From NCBI GenBank assembly GCA_003184365.1, contig NKYR01000008.1:186001-250000 (forward strand): DNA of 64,000 bases. The letters run 5' to 3'. Positions 41,833 to 54,065 of this stretch are shown here, piece after piece. How positions within the stretch are numbered: the first letter of the stretch is position 1; the number at the start of each line of letters is the position of its first letter. The stretch is from Evernia prunastri (taxonomy: Eukaryota; Ascomycota; Lecanoromycetes; Lecanorales; Parmeliaceae). The notes beneath the pieces were generated by a model that saw only the letters and a list, made by a program, of their open reading frames with translations, did not search any database and was not told the origin of the DNA. A program made the translations under genes and the position numbers.

Positions 41833-44800
41833 TGGTGGGTAGCATTCTTCGCCCGAGCAAAAGAGGAAAGCAAAGAAAAGAAAAGAAAAGAGGAAAGAAT
41901 GCCCATTCACGGCGAAGATGAAGATTAATGCATATGCGACTTACTGAAAAATTATAATGCCTATGTATGACACGGTTGAGAAATCATGTCTATGCGAGTC
42001 ACAGAATATAATGTCAAAGTCGGATCAGCGCAGACAAGGGAAATGAGGGTGCAGGATATGACTTGGTTTGGTAGAAGAGAGGTAAGAAGTAGTACAGCAG
42101 TCATCCGGTCAGCGATGAGATCCATCTGTACGCGGTGCTGACTACGAACCTTCTACTTGTTGAAAGAGCCAAGAGGTCTATATACGGTTCTATTGTATGA
42201 GCTCGTAGTGATGATTACAATGGAATCGAGACTCAGAGAATCAAAAGGCCTTGAACAGAGCTAGAGGTTATGCTGAGCATTGCACTCGATAGTTAATCTT
42301 TCTATTCAAGATAGAATATTATAAGAATAATCGTTTATCAAAAGATCTTTCGAGGTCATATCTATTGTATCGTTTATTCGTTATCTTGATCCGTAGGGGG
42401 AATAGATGATCAGTCAGATCACTTAACGATCGTACAATATCATTACGCGGTAGTACGCTAAAACTACGTAAAGACAAAGAAGAAGGGGTTCGAGTCCCCT
42501 ACGAACATGATCTACAGGTGTCACCTTTGCCAGTCTATAAAATAAGAAAATATGTAGTACGGCAGTCACCCTGATTAATGCGGGGGCGAAGCCGTACACG
42601 AGCTTTGAAAGACTTACAACAGCTCCCCGTAATATTTCCTGATCAATTGCACCCTTAGAAATGGGCCGGTATCTAGGTTCGTAATCCATAGAACCATCAT
42701 GCTGGCGGACTAAAAGTCGAGCTGTGAGATACCTTGGGCCTCTGAAAGAGATTTACTGTGATGGAGTGCTCCATGCTTTCTCCTTGTGTGCTAACCAGAC
42801 TTCTTAGTCATTAGTTCAATGAAGCGTGGGCGGGCTAGGAGCGCTCTGATTCTGATAGAGCATTGACTCAGCCCTACCTTACTCTACGGAGGGCGGCTAA
42901 AAAACGCCCAAACGCCAAGACTTCTACGGGGAACGAACCTGCCTGGCTAGACACCCACCGAGACCCAATCAGTGGAACACACACGGCATCAGGACGCTCG
43001 TCAAGATGCGGTCGAGTGTATACATCGTGTCCAGAGGATAAAGAGAGAGACACCCATGTCCTTCGACGCCTGTCAGCAGTGAGAAAGTGTTAGATTCAGA
43101 CCCGATGACCATTCTGTCCATAATGCTAATCTCTCTTGCTCTAGTTTGACCGTATTTTCCAACGCTTCCTCCAATTGTCCCTCACTTCACGTATTGAGGT
43201 CTACAAGCTTGCAGTCAGCGGCCACCCGGGCTACCAAGGAGGGTCTTGAAGTGGATAACCTGTTGACCAGATGCCGTCGAGGAGCCGGCTGCGAAGTTGA
43301 AAGAGCATCATATCCTCCTCAGAAGATAGAAGCAGCACCCTTTGAGGGCACATCTACGCTAGCTATTGCATTCAACTGTCCACAAGCGTACCTTGAGGTA
43401 GCGCTGATTTGCTATACCCGTGTCATCAGATACTTCCGTCTAAGGTGATGGCCGGAGCGGTGTCTGGAGACTCTGGGGCCCACGAAATAAGACTTGGGAC
43501 ATGGGCTTGCGAACATTATTAGCGGTCGAACACATTCGGCTGCAACTACACCCTGCTAGTATGATGGCACTGTGAATTACTTTCTACACCGGTTCTGCGC
43601 ATTTCTTTCAAACCAATAAAATTATTTCTACGGCGCTCTTTCCGAAGATCTTGAAGCCTGAATTATAACACAACCTGGATCTTCTGCAATTCCCCTTGTC
43701 CAGATACGACGACGCCTGCGGTAACAAGACACTGCTATCATTTCCATACATTGCGAATCGAGGCTCTTTTGGGATGCCACCGCGCAGAAGAAGTGGGACC
43801 ATTTAGGATATTCACGTACAGCCCTATGATGCGGACATGCAGAGATTCAATGAATTTCAAGTGATGAGGCTTTCAGAGGTGGCCGTACCTCTACAAGTCG
43901 CCACGCTCTGCGACGGGTTGCACTCGTCAAGAGCAAGCCTACGTTCCCTCAGAAGTAGAGCAGTACAGAAGCCTATGGACACCGCAAAGCTTCTGCCGTT
44001 CGCAGGGTTCTTCAACGCTGTTATGCACGGAACCATCTATACTAAGCCCAACGCAAGTGAGATTCTGCTAGACTTATTCGAAGTCAGTATACATGGGAAG
44101 GAATCGCGATTGTTCATGTAGCGTCAGCACCATCAGAAGTAGATAGCCTAGAAATAAGTATCAAGCTTTGAGACTGAAGTCGCGTAAAATGTAAAACGGG
44201 CCGAACCTGTTGAAAGGAGACTAGCTGGAATGAATCTAGCGTTTTGGTAACGGAATAGGTAGCGGGGGGTGAATGAGAGAGGATGCATCTAGGTACTAGT
44301 ACTCATGCAAGAATTTTAGATATACTGTACGTACTGGACATGATTTGATGCATATGCATGTTTGAAAGATAGAGCTGAAAGCTTGCAGGAAATCCAGCAG
44401 CCCGCCAAAGTGCCAAAGGGTCTGAAGTTGCAGCGGAAGGGGGGGCGTTACCCGCTATCGTGCATTCTTTAGGTAAGGAAGTTAACCTAAGAATAAGATA
44501 CGGATTACTAGAAAGCCAACCGGTTGGCCTGTCAGCAGCATGGCAGAGAGGGCCAATAAGCGCCAAAGGAGTACGGCTTACCGCGAAGCTGCTGCTACAT
44601 CATTCCATGGCCAAGCAGATTCCAACACCACGTATGTCCCGACTACCCTACTTCTATCATTCACATTCATCAACCTATCAGTCTGCTCTTTCATATATAC
44701 ACCGGCAGCTTTGCCATTTGCCACACATTACTTTTCCTACATCTTACCCCGGTTTGAACACGTCACACTGCATTCGCACTGCATTTCGGCCGTGTGGCCT

Positions 44801-45000
44801 TGTGCAGTCAAGTTTCATAAAATGTCTCGGCAGAGTGCATGAACCAAGTCCGAACTTTTTACAACACTTAAAGGCTGTGCCGGCGAGTTTGTCATCATCA
44901 TCAGCATCCATCCTTGCTCACTTCTGCTCTGCATTTCTTGTTGCAATATCAAAAAAATCTCTTCTCCAATAGCCCAAATTATCTCAACATTTTCTCCACC
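41833..45000. other. Long gene-poor region
   Basis: 3.2 kb with no firm gene. 42300-42700 is AT-rich. At about 42486-42502 AGGGG-TTCGAGT-CCCCT forms a perfect tRNA T-arm (pol III B-box), but no matching acceptor stem or D-arm lies upstream, so no tRNA is called. A 94-codon ATG frame at 43837-44121 has no distinguishing features. Confidence 0.4.
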
Positions 45001-46447
45001 ATGGCCGAGCGACGCACTCTTCGCTCTCGCAATACTCTGACTTCTCATCCCAGTCCACCTGCACCGCCAGTATTCACCCGTCCACGACGCGGTGCCTCTG
45101 GCTCAAACGTCAAAGTAACTCGCGATGATTCCAACTCTCCCGATGAGTCGAGAAAAGCTCTACGTCTTACGGTGAAGATGCCGTCCAGTAAATTACGGGA
45201 GGCTATGTCAAGCAGTACTAGCACGCGCAGTCCTAACCCTGGCGATCAACTGACCGGAGCCGACACAATGAGCGGTCCTCGATCTAGTCGTGCGAAGAAG
45301 AGCTACGTGGTGGAAAGTGAGAGTGATGATGAAGAGGATGATGAAGATGAGGAAGTAGAAGCCAGTGAGGACGATCCAGTTGAGCGAGATGACGAGGAGC
45401 AGGATGAAGAAGGTGAAGGAGAGGAGGATGAGGAAGAAGACGCGGAAGGAGAGGCCGAAGAGGAGAGTGGAGACGAAGACGCCGATGCCGACGGTGACGT
45501 CGACATGGACGAAGACGCCGACGACGAGCAACCGCTACCTGCACCGCCGCTAATTCTCAAAGTCAATGGCCCAGCGGCAAAACCGCCGGCAAAGCCAGCC
45601 GCAAAGCCGACACTAACCGTCACCCCGGCTCAAGATGCCAAAGTCAAAAGCGTAGAAGCCAAAGAAATGGAAATAGACGACGACGATGAAGAGCTCTCCG
45701 AGCTGTCCGAAAACGACGAGGAAGAAGACGCCGAAGGCGAAGAGGACGCCGAGGGAGACGACGATGTAGACATGGAACAAGATGAGGAGGGGAGAAGCGA
45801 TGCCGGTAGTCGAGGCAGTACGCCTGATGTCAGCAAGATGACGAAGAGGCAGCAGGGCAGGTTGAATCAGGTCGTGGGGAGCGATTTCCTTCAGTTGCCT
45901 ATGGGTATGTATCATTTTCAACATGTTCGCCTGTCTCTGTACAAGAAGGAGAGGACCTTGCAAGCTGACTATCATCCCCGGCAGAACCCCAAACGAAAAA
46001 ACATCTCACCGCCGAAGAACACGCCATGCGCCGCGCGGAAATGGCCCGCCGACGCAAGAACCTGAGCGAGAAGCGCAACGAAGAGGAAAAGGTCCGTCCT
46101 CGTCTCTCCCCCCCCCTCTTCCTCTCTTCTCACACCCCACTAACGCTTCCCCCCAAAACAAACAGATGGACACCATCAACCGCCTCCTCAAGAAGCAAGC
46201 CCCCAAACGCCGCGGCAAGATCTCCGCCGCCGAGATCTCGGCCCAGGACCGCGGCGATGACGCCTCCGCTTCCCCGCCGGGGGAGGACGTCCCGCCGGCC
46301 AACCCGGTCTTCGTCCGGTGGGTCAGCGATCGCCAGGGCTGCAGGGTGGGCGTGCCGGCGGAGTGGCTGGGTGGGCCGGTGGGGAGGGTCTTTGGTGGTG
46401 CTGGTGGTGCTGGGGGTGGGAGAAGGGCGGTGGAGGAGGTTGGGTAA
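45001..46447 (+). CDS. IES2: INO80 chromatin-remodelling complex subunit Ies2
   Basis: Ies2/INO80B activates the ATPase of the nuclear INO80 nucleosome remodeller. Exons 45001-45904, 45985-46091 and 46166-46447 give 430 residues. The start has a CCACCATGG context. Residues 120-290 are very acidic (Glu/Asp runs) and disordered. The PAPA-1 domain follows across both introns: KMTKRQQGRLNQVVGSDFLQ, LPMEPQTKKHLTAEEHAMRR, AEMARRRKNLSEKRNEEEKM and DTINRLLKKQAPKRRGK. The C-terminus has NPVFVRWVSDRQGCRVGVPA, the short conserved end of this family. The order of acidic region, PAPA-1 domain and terminal motif is diagnostic. Confidence 0.88.
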
Positions 46448-47369
46448 TTTGGTTGGGTGGTGTGGTGGGAGGAGGTGGCTAGGGGAGGGGTTGGGGAAGG
46501 CGGAAGATGGGGTTATGGTCGTTGTGTGTGCGAGGTTTGATTTTGGGCTCAGAGAGGAAAAAGCAAAAAGGGCAAAAGGATGAGGGTCGTACGTTGTAGT
46601 TTTAATTAGACTTGGAGTCTCACGTCGTGCCTGCACTGAAGCTTATCTCTATCCGCTGTGCAAAAGAAAAAAATCAGATCCATCGAAGCTCAAAAGATAC
46701 CACGCCAGATCCGCTTGCGGAACATAGCCCCTGTGCCGTAAGATGTCCCCCCACTTAGACCAACAGCCCCTTACGCCCATCACGGATCCCCCTGCAAGAG
46801 GAGCCAGCGCTTCTAGCGCACTACCTCCCGGAAAGAAGACAGGACAGACCGCGCCTGGTGTTCGCCGTCTCGGTAGAAATGTCCAGATAGCGATACGTGG
46901 CGGATGGATAGGGATAGATGGTATCCGAAACACACATCACCTGCTCTTTATCAGAGACAAAGAATGAAAGATGCGGCGTGGGATAGAGGAAGTAAGGGCC
47001 GGTAGATGACGGTTCGGTCAGATAGGCTGGGGCGTAGATGCATATATTGCGGTGACGGCTGTTCGTGCTTCGGACAGGGGGAAAGCTAGCTGTAGTGTGT
47101 TGATAGATGAGTTGCTCTTTGGTGGATAGGATTGTGCTGCTAGGACGGTGAGGGTTGCAGTAGCGGTAGGCGATGCGGGGTAGAATTTTGGGCTGGTGGA
47201 TGTAATGGATGTAATGGATCATGAAGGGGGATGGTTCTGAAGGGAGCGTGTTTTCCCAGTGGCCGGCCACGGGTGATAAGATGCGGCGTACTTCTCCGAT
47301 CGCAGCACGGAGTCATATCGATGGTAATGGGGAGAAATGACCAAAGGCGCTGAGGATATTTCGGACCTC
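46448..47369. other. Convergent intergenic region
   Basis: 3' flanks of IES2 and the CaaX-box gene. No gene is seen. Confidence 0.5.
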
Positions 47370-47846
47370 TCACATCAGCACGCACGCGCCGACCGACCCG
47401 CCGCCGCCGCCGATTGCCTTGCGTCCGTGGCCGGAGCCGGAGGAGTAGACGTTGCGGTAGCTCCAGTCCAGGTCGAGGCAGCCGCTTTTCCCCTTGAGCT
47501 TGTCGTGTCTGCTGACGGATGGGCGGTCCTGTGTCTTCCTTTTCGTCTCGGGGGAGGGACCGGCGGCCATTTTTGCGGCAGGTGAAGGGTTGGAAGTTGC
47601 TTTTTCGTCATCGCTTGAAACTAGCGTGGTGGAGCTTGGAGAGAAGGAATTGGATGTGAACGCGTCGGACTGCGTATGGCTGGCATAGCTTGGGGGTGCG
47701 GAGGTGGAGTGATGGTGGTGAGTGCGGTGGGGTTGGGTGGTTGGGCGGCTTGAGCGCTCGGAGGAGGTGGAGCGAGAAGAGGTGGAGGCGCTTGGGCTGG
47801 GGTCGGAGATGGAGGAAGTCGAGTGAGCTTGGTGGTGAAGTGACAT
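47370..47846 (-). CDS. Disordered protein with C-terminal CaaX box
   Basis: Intronless, 158 residues from ATG 47846. The first 100 residues are Ser/Thr/His/Pro-rich and probably disordered. The last 60 are more constrained: DRPSVSRHDKLKGKSGCLDL, DWSYRNVYSSGSGHGRKA, then a poly-Gly stretch and the end GACVLM. The last four residues, C-V-L-M, fit the CaaX farnesylation signal (Met at the last place favours farnesyl), which would anchor the protein to membranes. The basic words before it could help. Family not recognised; lipidation is inferred from the motif. Confidence 0.6.
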   Translation of the reverse strand: MSLHHQAHSTSSISDPSPSASTSSRSTSSERSSRPTTQPHRTHHHHSTSAPPSYASHTQSDAFTSNSFSPSSTTLVSSDDEKATSNPSPAAKMAAGPSPETKRKTQDRPSVSRHDKLKGKSGCLDLDWSYRNVYSSGSGHGRKAIGGGGGSVGACVLM

Positions 47847-48797
47847 GACTGATGGTTTCTTGGAACTGAAAGTGTAAAGTATTTTGCTGCGATACTGCTG
47901 CAATGGGGTTGTAATTGATAGTTGACTGGATGCGTAGGTACGGTGCTAGACGGTAAGGATTGTCAGTGTTCTGGGTCCCAAGATTGTACAAGTTTCTGTT
48001 GTTTGGGCAAAGAACATACTTACTAAAGTATGTATGCTGCAAAGCTGATCCTAGTCATGAAATCTAAGGGCTCAGACCGTGCAAGTAAATGAAAAGAAAA
48101 GAGTGCTTCGAACCGGTCGAAGGTGGTCTATGCTCGTGAGGCTCGACTAAAAGACGTCTGATTCTAAATGTTGATAAGATTGAATGAATGTGGAAACCAA
48201 AAAGACGAAATAGGAAAAAGCAAGGTTTAATATAATGGATGAAGAAGAAGGAGAGGTCTGCCATGAAGCAAGAGTGAGCTTTTGGAAACAAGGAAAATGA
48301 ATTTAGGCGTAAATGGGTATGAAGCAAGGATATTGCTAAGATACTAGGCCTCGTGGGCTATGTAATGGTGTAAGAGAAGATGTTTCCGTCTCGGGTGCTA
48401 GGAGGATGGGGTGATCAAGAAGAAACCTTGAACCAAGGGCTAAATACCTTGAAAAGGCGTACACCAAACCACCATTGAGGGTCATTGACACTCTTTTTGA
48501 CGCTGTAAATAAGGACTGAACGATAAATCCACACAAGCGCATGCCGTTGTCTTTGGACAAACTGCGCTGGAGGCGCTGATTTGGAGGCTACGAGTCCCTG
48601 TAAACCCTGCCTTGAACCATCCTCACCACTCCTGCCTATAAGACGTAGTACGCTAAATCAAATGAAGCTCCCCGAAGCTTACATCATGAGTAACCGGCTT
48701 TTGGCCCATTTCGCTAGGACGATTGGTCGTAAAACATGAGACTCTGAGAAAAGCAAATTTCCAGCATTGCGCTTTCATAAGAGACGGTCATCTCGAC
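47847..48797. other. Intergenic region
   Basis: No gene is visible. Confidence 0.5.
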
Positions 48798-49392
48798 CTA
48801 TTTCCCGTAATGGCTGTTTTCCTGGTCACTCACGCGAGCAGCGGATGCACTCCCATTACCCGTTCCGGAAGCAGTATTCGGCGACGGCCTCCAGTGGGAC
48901 ATGGTACTCGCAGACACTGATTGGGACGTTGCCTGTGGGCCTGTCACAGGGGATGCCAGCCGGTCATTCTCACGACCATTGAACGTATTACTAAGAGGCT
49001 GACGTCTGTTGAGGGAGCTGGTACCGTTGTTCCTGCTTGCGGGGGACGAGTCCCTGGATTGCCGCTCCTTTAAGCGCTCCTCGGTGTCTCGTAGTCGGGC
49101 TTCGAGGGCTTGGAGCTCTTTGGTCTGTGAATCCACTGATTCTTTCCTGAATAGTGTCAGCGATTCCCCCAAAGCGTTTTCAGTAATATCATAGCCGGCT
49201 TACTTCAGTTGGACCGACTGCACTAATCCATCAAGGTTGTTGTTGTCCATGGCAAATGCGTCGTTCAGATCAGCGGAGAAATTCCTGGCAATCATGCTGA
49301 TAGCTTTTAGCAAGGCCCCCCAATTCAATGGCCTAGCATTCATACGATGTTGGTCGGCCAGTGGGCTTCCAATCTCCGTCATCGTTGGCCAT
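48798..49392 (-). CDS. Small coiled-coil protein, function unknown
   Basis: Three exons, 49392-49346, 49296-49204 and 49146-48798, all GT-AG with consistent phases, give 162 residues. The start MANDDGDWKPTGRPTS joins to MIARNFSADLNDAFAMDNNN, then LDGLVQSVQLKKESVDSQTK and a heptad-like helix ELQALEARLRDTEERLKERQ (about 60-85). The last 75 residues are Ser/Asn/Thr-rich. The continuity of a coiled coil across the second intron supports the model. No family name can be given; a structural or adaptor role is only a guess. Confidence 0.65.
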
Positions 49393-50981
49393 GATGTCCT
49401 TGTCCGTTTCTTTGCTCTCAAGCTTTGCACGTACGCTGATCTGGTAAAAAGAAGAGCTCAAATGAAGAACATCAGCTGCGAGCTTATAACAGATCCACGA
49501 TATAGAAGCTACCTGGATGAGAAATTTATTAGATGTTGTAAAGTATGACCGTTGAGGCCATCGGGAAGAGCAGCAATGTAGCAAAGCCAAGAGCTGATCG
49601 GCGCAAGGGTGGGACGCTTGACGTGCATGACCCCACCAACAACCTTAAAATATCAATTTTCTCCCCAACGTCCACCCCTATTGCTTTGGCCTGGGTTATT
49701 TTTATAGAAAGTGTTCGAACACCAAACAGTCTTATCTCCATCCAATGACATAATTACCTGTACCTCGATTCTAGGTCTCTGTGTGGCATACTCGAGTACT
49801 GGGGGGTATAAAATTATCATCCTTGATCCCGGAACTCCTACATGTAACCTGCGATTTCAGGCACCCTTGTGGCTAATCATGGCCGGAAATCGGCCGCGCT
49901 GAAATGATAACTATGATACTGGCTGCGATCACATTCGCATTGCTAAGTCTTTTGCCTCGTTCGATAATATGTGCGGTTGCTCTAGGGGCAATGGCTAGGT
50001 GGTGCGATTCTCGTGGTGCATAGTGACTCACTCAAAAGGAGAAAAAATATTGAATTGAAAGCATTGCACTCGAAAAGAGTCAGCAAGACTAATTTTGCAG
50101 CATTATACGCGAAGGGAGTAAATAGATTGGGAGACATAAGACTGTGATGTTCTCGAGTGCCTTACCGAGGACCAACTTGGACATTCTGTTAGAGATTCAC
50201 AGCCATTGCTCTCATTGCTATCAGTCGCTTCGCATCCCCTTCGATCAATGGCCTGTTTAGGTCGTCAGGCAATAAAGGAACCATCTTACGCTTTGTATAG
50301 GGTCAAGTTTGAGGCCTTGATGTACGTTAGCGAAAGAGATTCATCTCGCTTTTGTATGAGGGATCAAATTGAAGATCTTGATGTATTTGAGGAAAAAGAA
50401 ACCATCTCGCTTTGTATAAGGGATGGATTTGGAGGCCTTAATGGGTTGGAGAAAGAGAAAATTATCTCGCTTTGTATAAGGGGTCGAAATTGGGGCCTTC
50501 ATGTGCTTGGGGTAAGCTTCATACAAGAGGGTATGCAATTAGGTACTGATGTCGTGGTACTGGATCTCGCAGCTTTGATTCTTTCTATCTTGCTCTTTGA
50601 GGTGTTTCTCCTCTGATTGTTTGTTAGATTATATTGGTGGCAGAGGAATGGAAAACTGCAATCCTCTATCTCACATGGTTCACTGTGTCAAAATCACAGC
50701 TTTCAATTGGGGTGACACTTCTCTCAGAGTGCCAAGACTTTTTCATGACTAAGCTTTCGGAAATTATTCAATCAACAGGGCGCGATCAGGAAAACCTTCA
50801 CTGCACGTTTGGGGTTTTGGCAAAATCGGCGCATCACAAGAGGAGTAAGCTCCCGATTATATAAGGCAGGCCCTGAAACCCGGCTGATCGCGTAACCAGT
50901 TGCCTTGTTAGCCTTGATTCAGCGTCAACAGACATCCGCCGAATCAGCTTGCGTGACAGCTCCGTCGACGAAGAATGGAAG
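49393..50981. other. Intergenic region
   Basis: Contains the 60-bp tandem repeat listed separately. No convincing gene otherwise. Confidence 0.45.
50281..50525. repeat. Tandem repeat, 60-bp period, four copies
   Basis: The word CCATCTCGCTTTGTATAAGG and its variants recur at about 50281, 50341, 50402 and 50462, each followed by GG.....TTGGAGGCCTT-like sequence and a purine-rich AGAAA end. The period is a multiple of three and the plus strand is open through it (136 codons from 50206), so a short repeat peptide is formally possible. Confidence 0.75.
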
Positions 50982-53756
50982 ATGATGGCACCCGATGTTC
51001 ACACTCCTCTCGAGAGCTTACTGCTCTTCCAGACACTGCATCCGTACAATGCCGATCCGCCCTCCTTCGGCAAGATCTCCGACACCTTGAAGAAAAACGA
51101 TCTGCTTCGAGAAAGCGACTCCTTCGAGCAAAACCGTCTTGAGCCGGACGCCCTGAAAGATCTATACCTTCGTCTGCTGAAAGAGGAGGCAAAGAGCGAA
51201 GCTCAACGGCGTGATCAGGTTCCCCAGAACAATGAGCAACAAAACCCGCGCAAGCGGAAGCTGTCAAGTCCGCTCTTGGAGACTGTCGACCAGGCTCTGC
51301 AGTACAGTCACCTACTGCCTCAACTGGTCAACCGCTTGTACTTCAGATACCGTGATCATGCTATCAAGTCAATTGAGGAGGAAGAGAGGAGATACCGCTC
51401 ACTCCAAAAAGAGGTTCAAGAGGTAGAACGAGGGGAATTGGATGGACGAACGAAGGATCAAGATCTAAATTCTAGACGGGACTCGAGAGGGGTGTCGTCC
51501 ATACAAACGATACTACGACATGATGATGAAGTGGACAAGGCGCAACGAGGAAGTACGTCAAGACCGACATCTTCAAATGAGCCAAGGAAGACTGTTGTCG
51601 CCGACGCGCAGACAGGCGCATCCGAGCGTCCGTATGAACCATCTCCGCATGGCCTCAGTGGCAGTCCACATCCTCCACGGCCAGCTTCATCAGGAGGTGC
51701 CCAGCAAACCCCGAGTGACTACAAGAACCCACCACCGTTCTTGCCGCCTCCACAGAATTTCAACCTTGGAAATCTCTCGGCCTCACCAAATTCAGACCTG
51801 AATCGCAGATTGCCGCCTCAGACTCAACCAGCCAATGGTGTCGCGCCTTCACCAAGTCCACGCTTGAATCAGACTCCTTTTGCTGGACCAGAGCGATCCT
51901 CAGCCTCACCCCTCATTGGTGGAAGAATTCTGCCGCCCCCACCGGGAATGCTCCGCTCTTCTGGATCCCCTACTGGACCTCTGGAAACTCTTGCAGATAT
52001 GGCTGGTCAACAATACCGAGCCAATCCTCCTATACCGTCCCCTCGGGCGCTTCAGCACCCTGGTCCACAACAGCACCCAAACCATCTTCCCGCGCCAAGG
52101 GTCTATATGCCTGCCGAATATCCTTACTATCCAAACCAGGCACCCTATCATCCGTCTTACCAGCCGTACGGCCAAGGGCCCCTACCTGCATATAACCATC
52201 CACACCCGGGTATACCTTATCAAGGTCATGCGGCGAGTGCCGCGCACGGCTCACCGTACGGTAACCCACAACCTTATCAACCCCCAGTGGCCCAATACCC
52301 CCAGCATCCTAATTACAATCAGAGTCCTGGATACTACCAACCGACAGCAATCCAGACACCTCACCCTCGCAATCATGTTTCTCGTTTCGCTGATCAACAT
52401 ACCCCCCTGTCGAATGCATCTGGCCGGCAACGACCACCTAGACTGACGCCTATTGTGACATCTGCATCTTCCACAAAATGGAAAGATGTCGATACTCCTG
52501 GTTCTGTGCGACCAGTCGGATCGCCTGTTGCACCTTCATCCAGAGAGATCAGTCCAATCAGTGACATTGAGCCGTCGCCTCCACCGGAAGTTGCGCAGAC
52601 TCGAACGCGGGGCACTCAAAGCCAGAAGGAGCTGCAAGCTGCGACTGACTCGCCGAGCGAGCGAGTAAGAGCCAAGCCCACTCGAGGTAAAGGAAGAAGG
52701 GGTCGTGGAGGCCGAGCAGGCAGTGTTGCATCTTCCGCCGTCGCTGATTCTGCGCGAGCGCGTACCCGAAGTCCGTCCGTTGTCTCTCAAGCCGACGAGC
52801 TTGCAATGGACAATCAGCCTGGCGCAAACCGCAACATCAAGCCCGAACCCTCCATCGCTTCAGGCCATGATGATGACGCATCGGCAGCCTCTCAGACCGC
52901 TGACGAAGCTCGCAAACCCACAAGAGAGCGTCGTCGTGCCGTTCGCGGTATTGAGGTGACAAGCGAAATCGGCAAGCCTGGCGCAAAGCGGAAACGTGAT
53001 GAAGCAGCGGTTTCACCACCCCCCTCCCCTGCACCTGACTCATTTTCGAAACCGGGTTACATCCTCGCCAACCGCAACTTCGCCCGTATCTCGCAGACTG
53101 TCATGAACGATATAATCCATCACAAAGTCGCTAACGTCTTCGCCAAGCCCCTTACTGAGCGTGAGGCGCCAGGCTACAAAGACCTGATTTACCGACCTCA
53201 AGATCTAAATTCCATCAAAAGGGCTATTAGCAACGGTAGCAGAGCGGCCAACGCTGTCATCGAAGATCTTGCTCAAGAAGGCTCGGCTAGCGTCTGGATA
53301 CCTGAATCCCCAGATGTGATCCCACCAAAAGGCATTGTCAACTCTGCGCAGCTGGAAAAAGAACTAATGCGCATGTTTGCAAATGCCATAATGTTTAATC
53401 CTGACCTACCCACCAAACGTGGCTTTGGTCCTGCTTTCAGGACTAGACAGCGTACGGCAGAGCTGGGTGCCACGATTGATGAAGATCGAGAAGAAACGGA
53501 AGAAGTCATCAAAGGAAAGCAAGACGTTAGTGTCGTCAAGGATACGAGAGAAATGTTTGAGACAGTTGAAAGGAGTGTGAGTGAGTGGAGGAGTGCGGAG
53601 AGGGCGGCTGAAGAAGGCGGGAAAGGAGTGGTTGGCAAATTGCGAGGAGGCGGAGAAGAGGCTGAAGACGAGGCTGATGAGCTAGCAGGAGAGGAGGTAG
53701 TAGGTAGTGTAGAGGTTGAAGAGGGCGAGAAGAGAGCCAAGCGGAGAAGGAAATGA
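50982..53756 (+). CDS. Bromodomain protein, BRD8/Bdc1-like (NuA4-type)
   Basis: Bromodomain proteins bind acetyl-lysine on histones; BRD8 and fission-yeast Bdc1 belong to NuA4/TIP60 acetyltransferase complexes. Intronless, 924 residues from the first ATG (a second follows at once). Residues 7-70 hold a conserved N-terminal block (TPLESLLLFQTLHPYNADPP, FGKISDTLKKNDLL). A coiled coil follows near 110-170 (SIEEEERRYRSLQKEVQEVE). Residues 200-660 are Pro/Gln/Tyr-rich and disordered. The bromodomain is at about 690-810, from NRNFARISQTVMNDIIHHKV through GYKDLIYRPQDLNSIKRAI to LMRMFANAIMFNPDLPTKRG. The end is acidic with a basic KRAKRRRK nuclear signal. The NuA4 link is by domain order. Confidence 0.8.
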   Translation: MMAPDVHTPLESLLLFQTLHPYNADPPSFGKISDTLKKNDLLRESDSFEQNRLEPDALKDLYLRLLKEEAKSEAQRRDQVPQNNEQQNPRKRKLSSPLLETVDQALQYSHLLPQLVNRLYFRYRDHAIKSIEEEERRYRSLQKEVQEVERGELDGRTKDQDLNSRRDSRGVSSIQTILRHDDEVDKAQRGSTSRPTSSNEPRKTVVADAQTGASERPYEPSPHGLSGSPHPPRPASSGGAQQTPSDYKNPPPFLPPPQNFNLGNLSASPNSDLNRRLPPQTQPANGVAPSPSPRLNQTPFAGPERSSASPLIGGRILPPPPGMLRSSGSPTGPLETLADMAGQQYRANPPIPSPRALQHPGPQQHPNHLPAPRVYMPAEYPYYPNQAPYHPSYQPYGQGPLPAYNHPHPGIPYQGHAASAAHGSPYGNPQPYQPPVAQYPQHPNYNQSPGYYQPTAIQTPHPRNHVSRFADQHTPLSNASGRQRPPRLTPIVTSASSTKWKDVDTPGSVRPVGSPVAPSSREISPISDIEPSPPPEVAQTRTRGTQSQKELQAATDSPSERVRAKPTRGKGRRGRGGRAGSVASSAVADSARARTRSPSVVSQADELAMDNQPGANRNIKPEPSIASGHDDDASAASQTADEARKPTRERRRAVRGIEVTSEIGKPGAKRKRDEAAVSPPPSPAPDSFSKPGYILANRNFARISQTVMNDIIHHKVANVFAKPLTEREAPGYKDLIYRPQDLNSIKRAISNGSRAANAVIEDLAQEGSASVWIPESPDVIPPKGIVNSAQLEKELMRMFANAIMFNPDLPTKRGFGPAFRTRQRTAELGATIDEDREETEEVIKGKQDVSVVKDTREMFETVERSVSEWRSAERAAEEGGKGVVGKLRGGGEEAEDEADELAGEEVVGSVEVEEGEKRAKRRRK

Positions 53757-54065
53757 TTAGGACTGTATCGGAAGTTCCTCTTTCTATAGATCCTTACCTC
53801 ATCCAATCGGCGACGTTGAAAATGATTCACCGAAAATGCATGTCATGAACTCGTCGCTGCTGTGCTGGGATACTGTGAATTGTCAATTATTCTAATGTAG
53901 GGCGTACAGTAACTCAGAGTGCTTGCTGAGGAGCGTTGTCGGTAGACTTTCCCCAAGCACTCACGCTAGCGCTTCTCCATCGATGACGACGGATGATCCG
54001 AGGTGATCCCATCTAAATCACTGCTCCTGCTTGCAATCCTCAATTGCGTCTCTCCCAGACCCAGT

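Noticed and set aside
42440..42515. tRNA gene
   Set aside because: Only the T-arm pairs; no 7-bp acceptor stem, D-arm or anticodon arm can be formed with the upstream sequence.
43146..43448. 100-codon frame starting at TTG
   Set aside because: No ATG, no intron signals and no recognisable domain.
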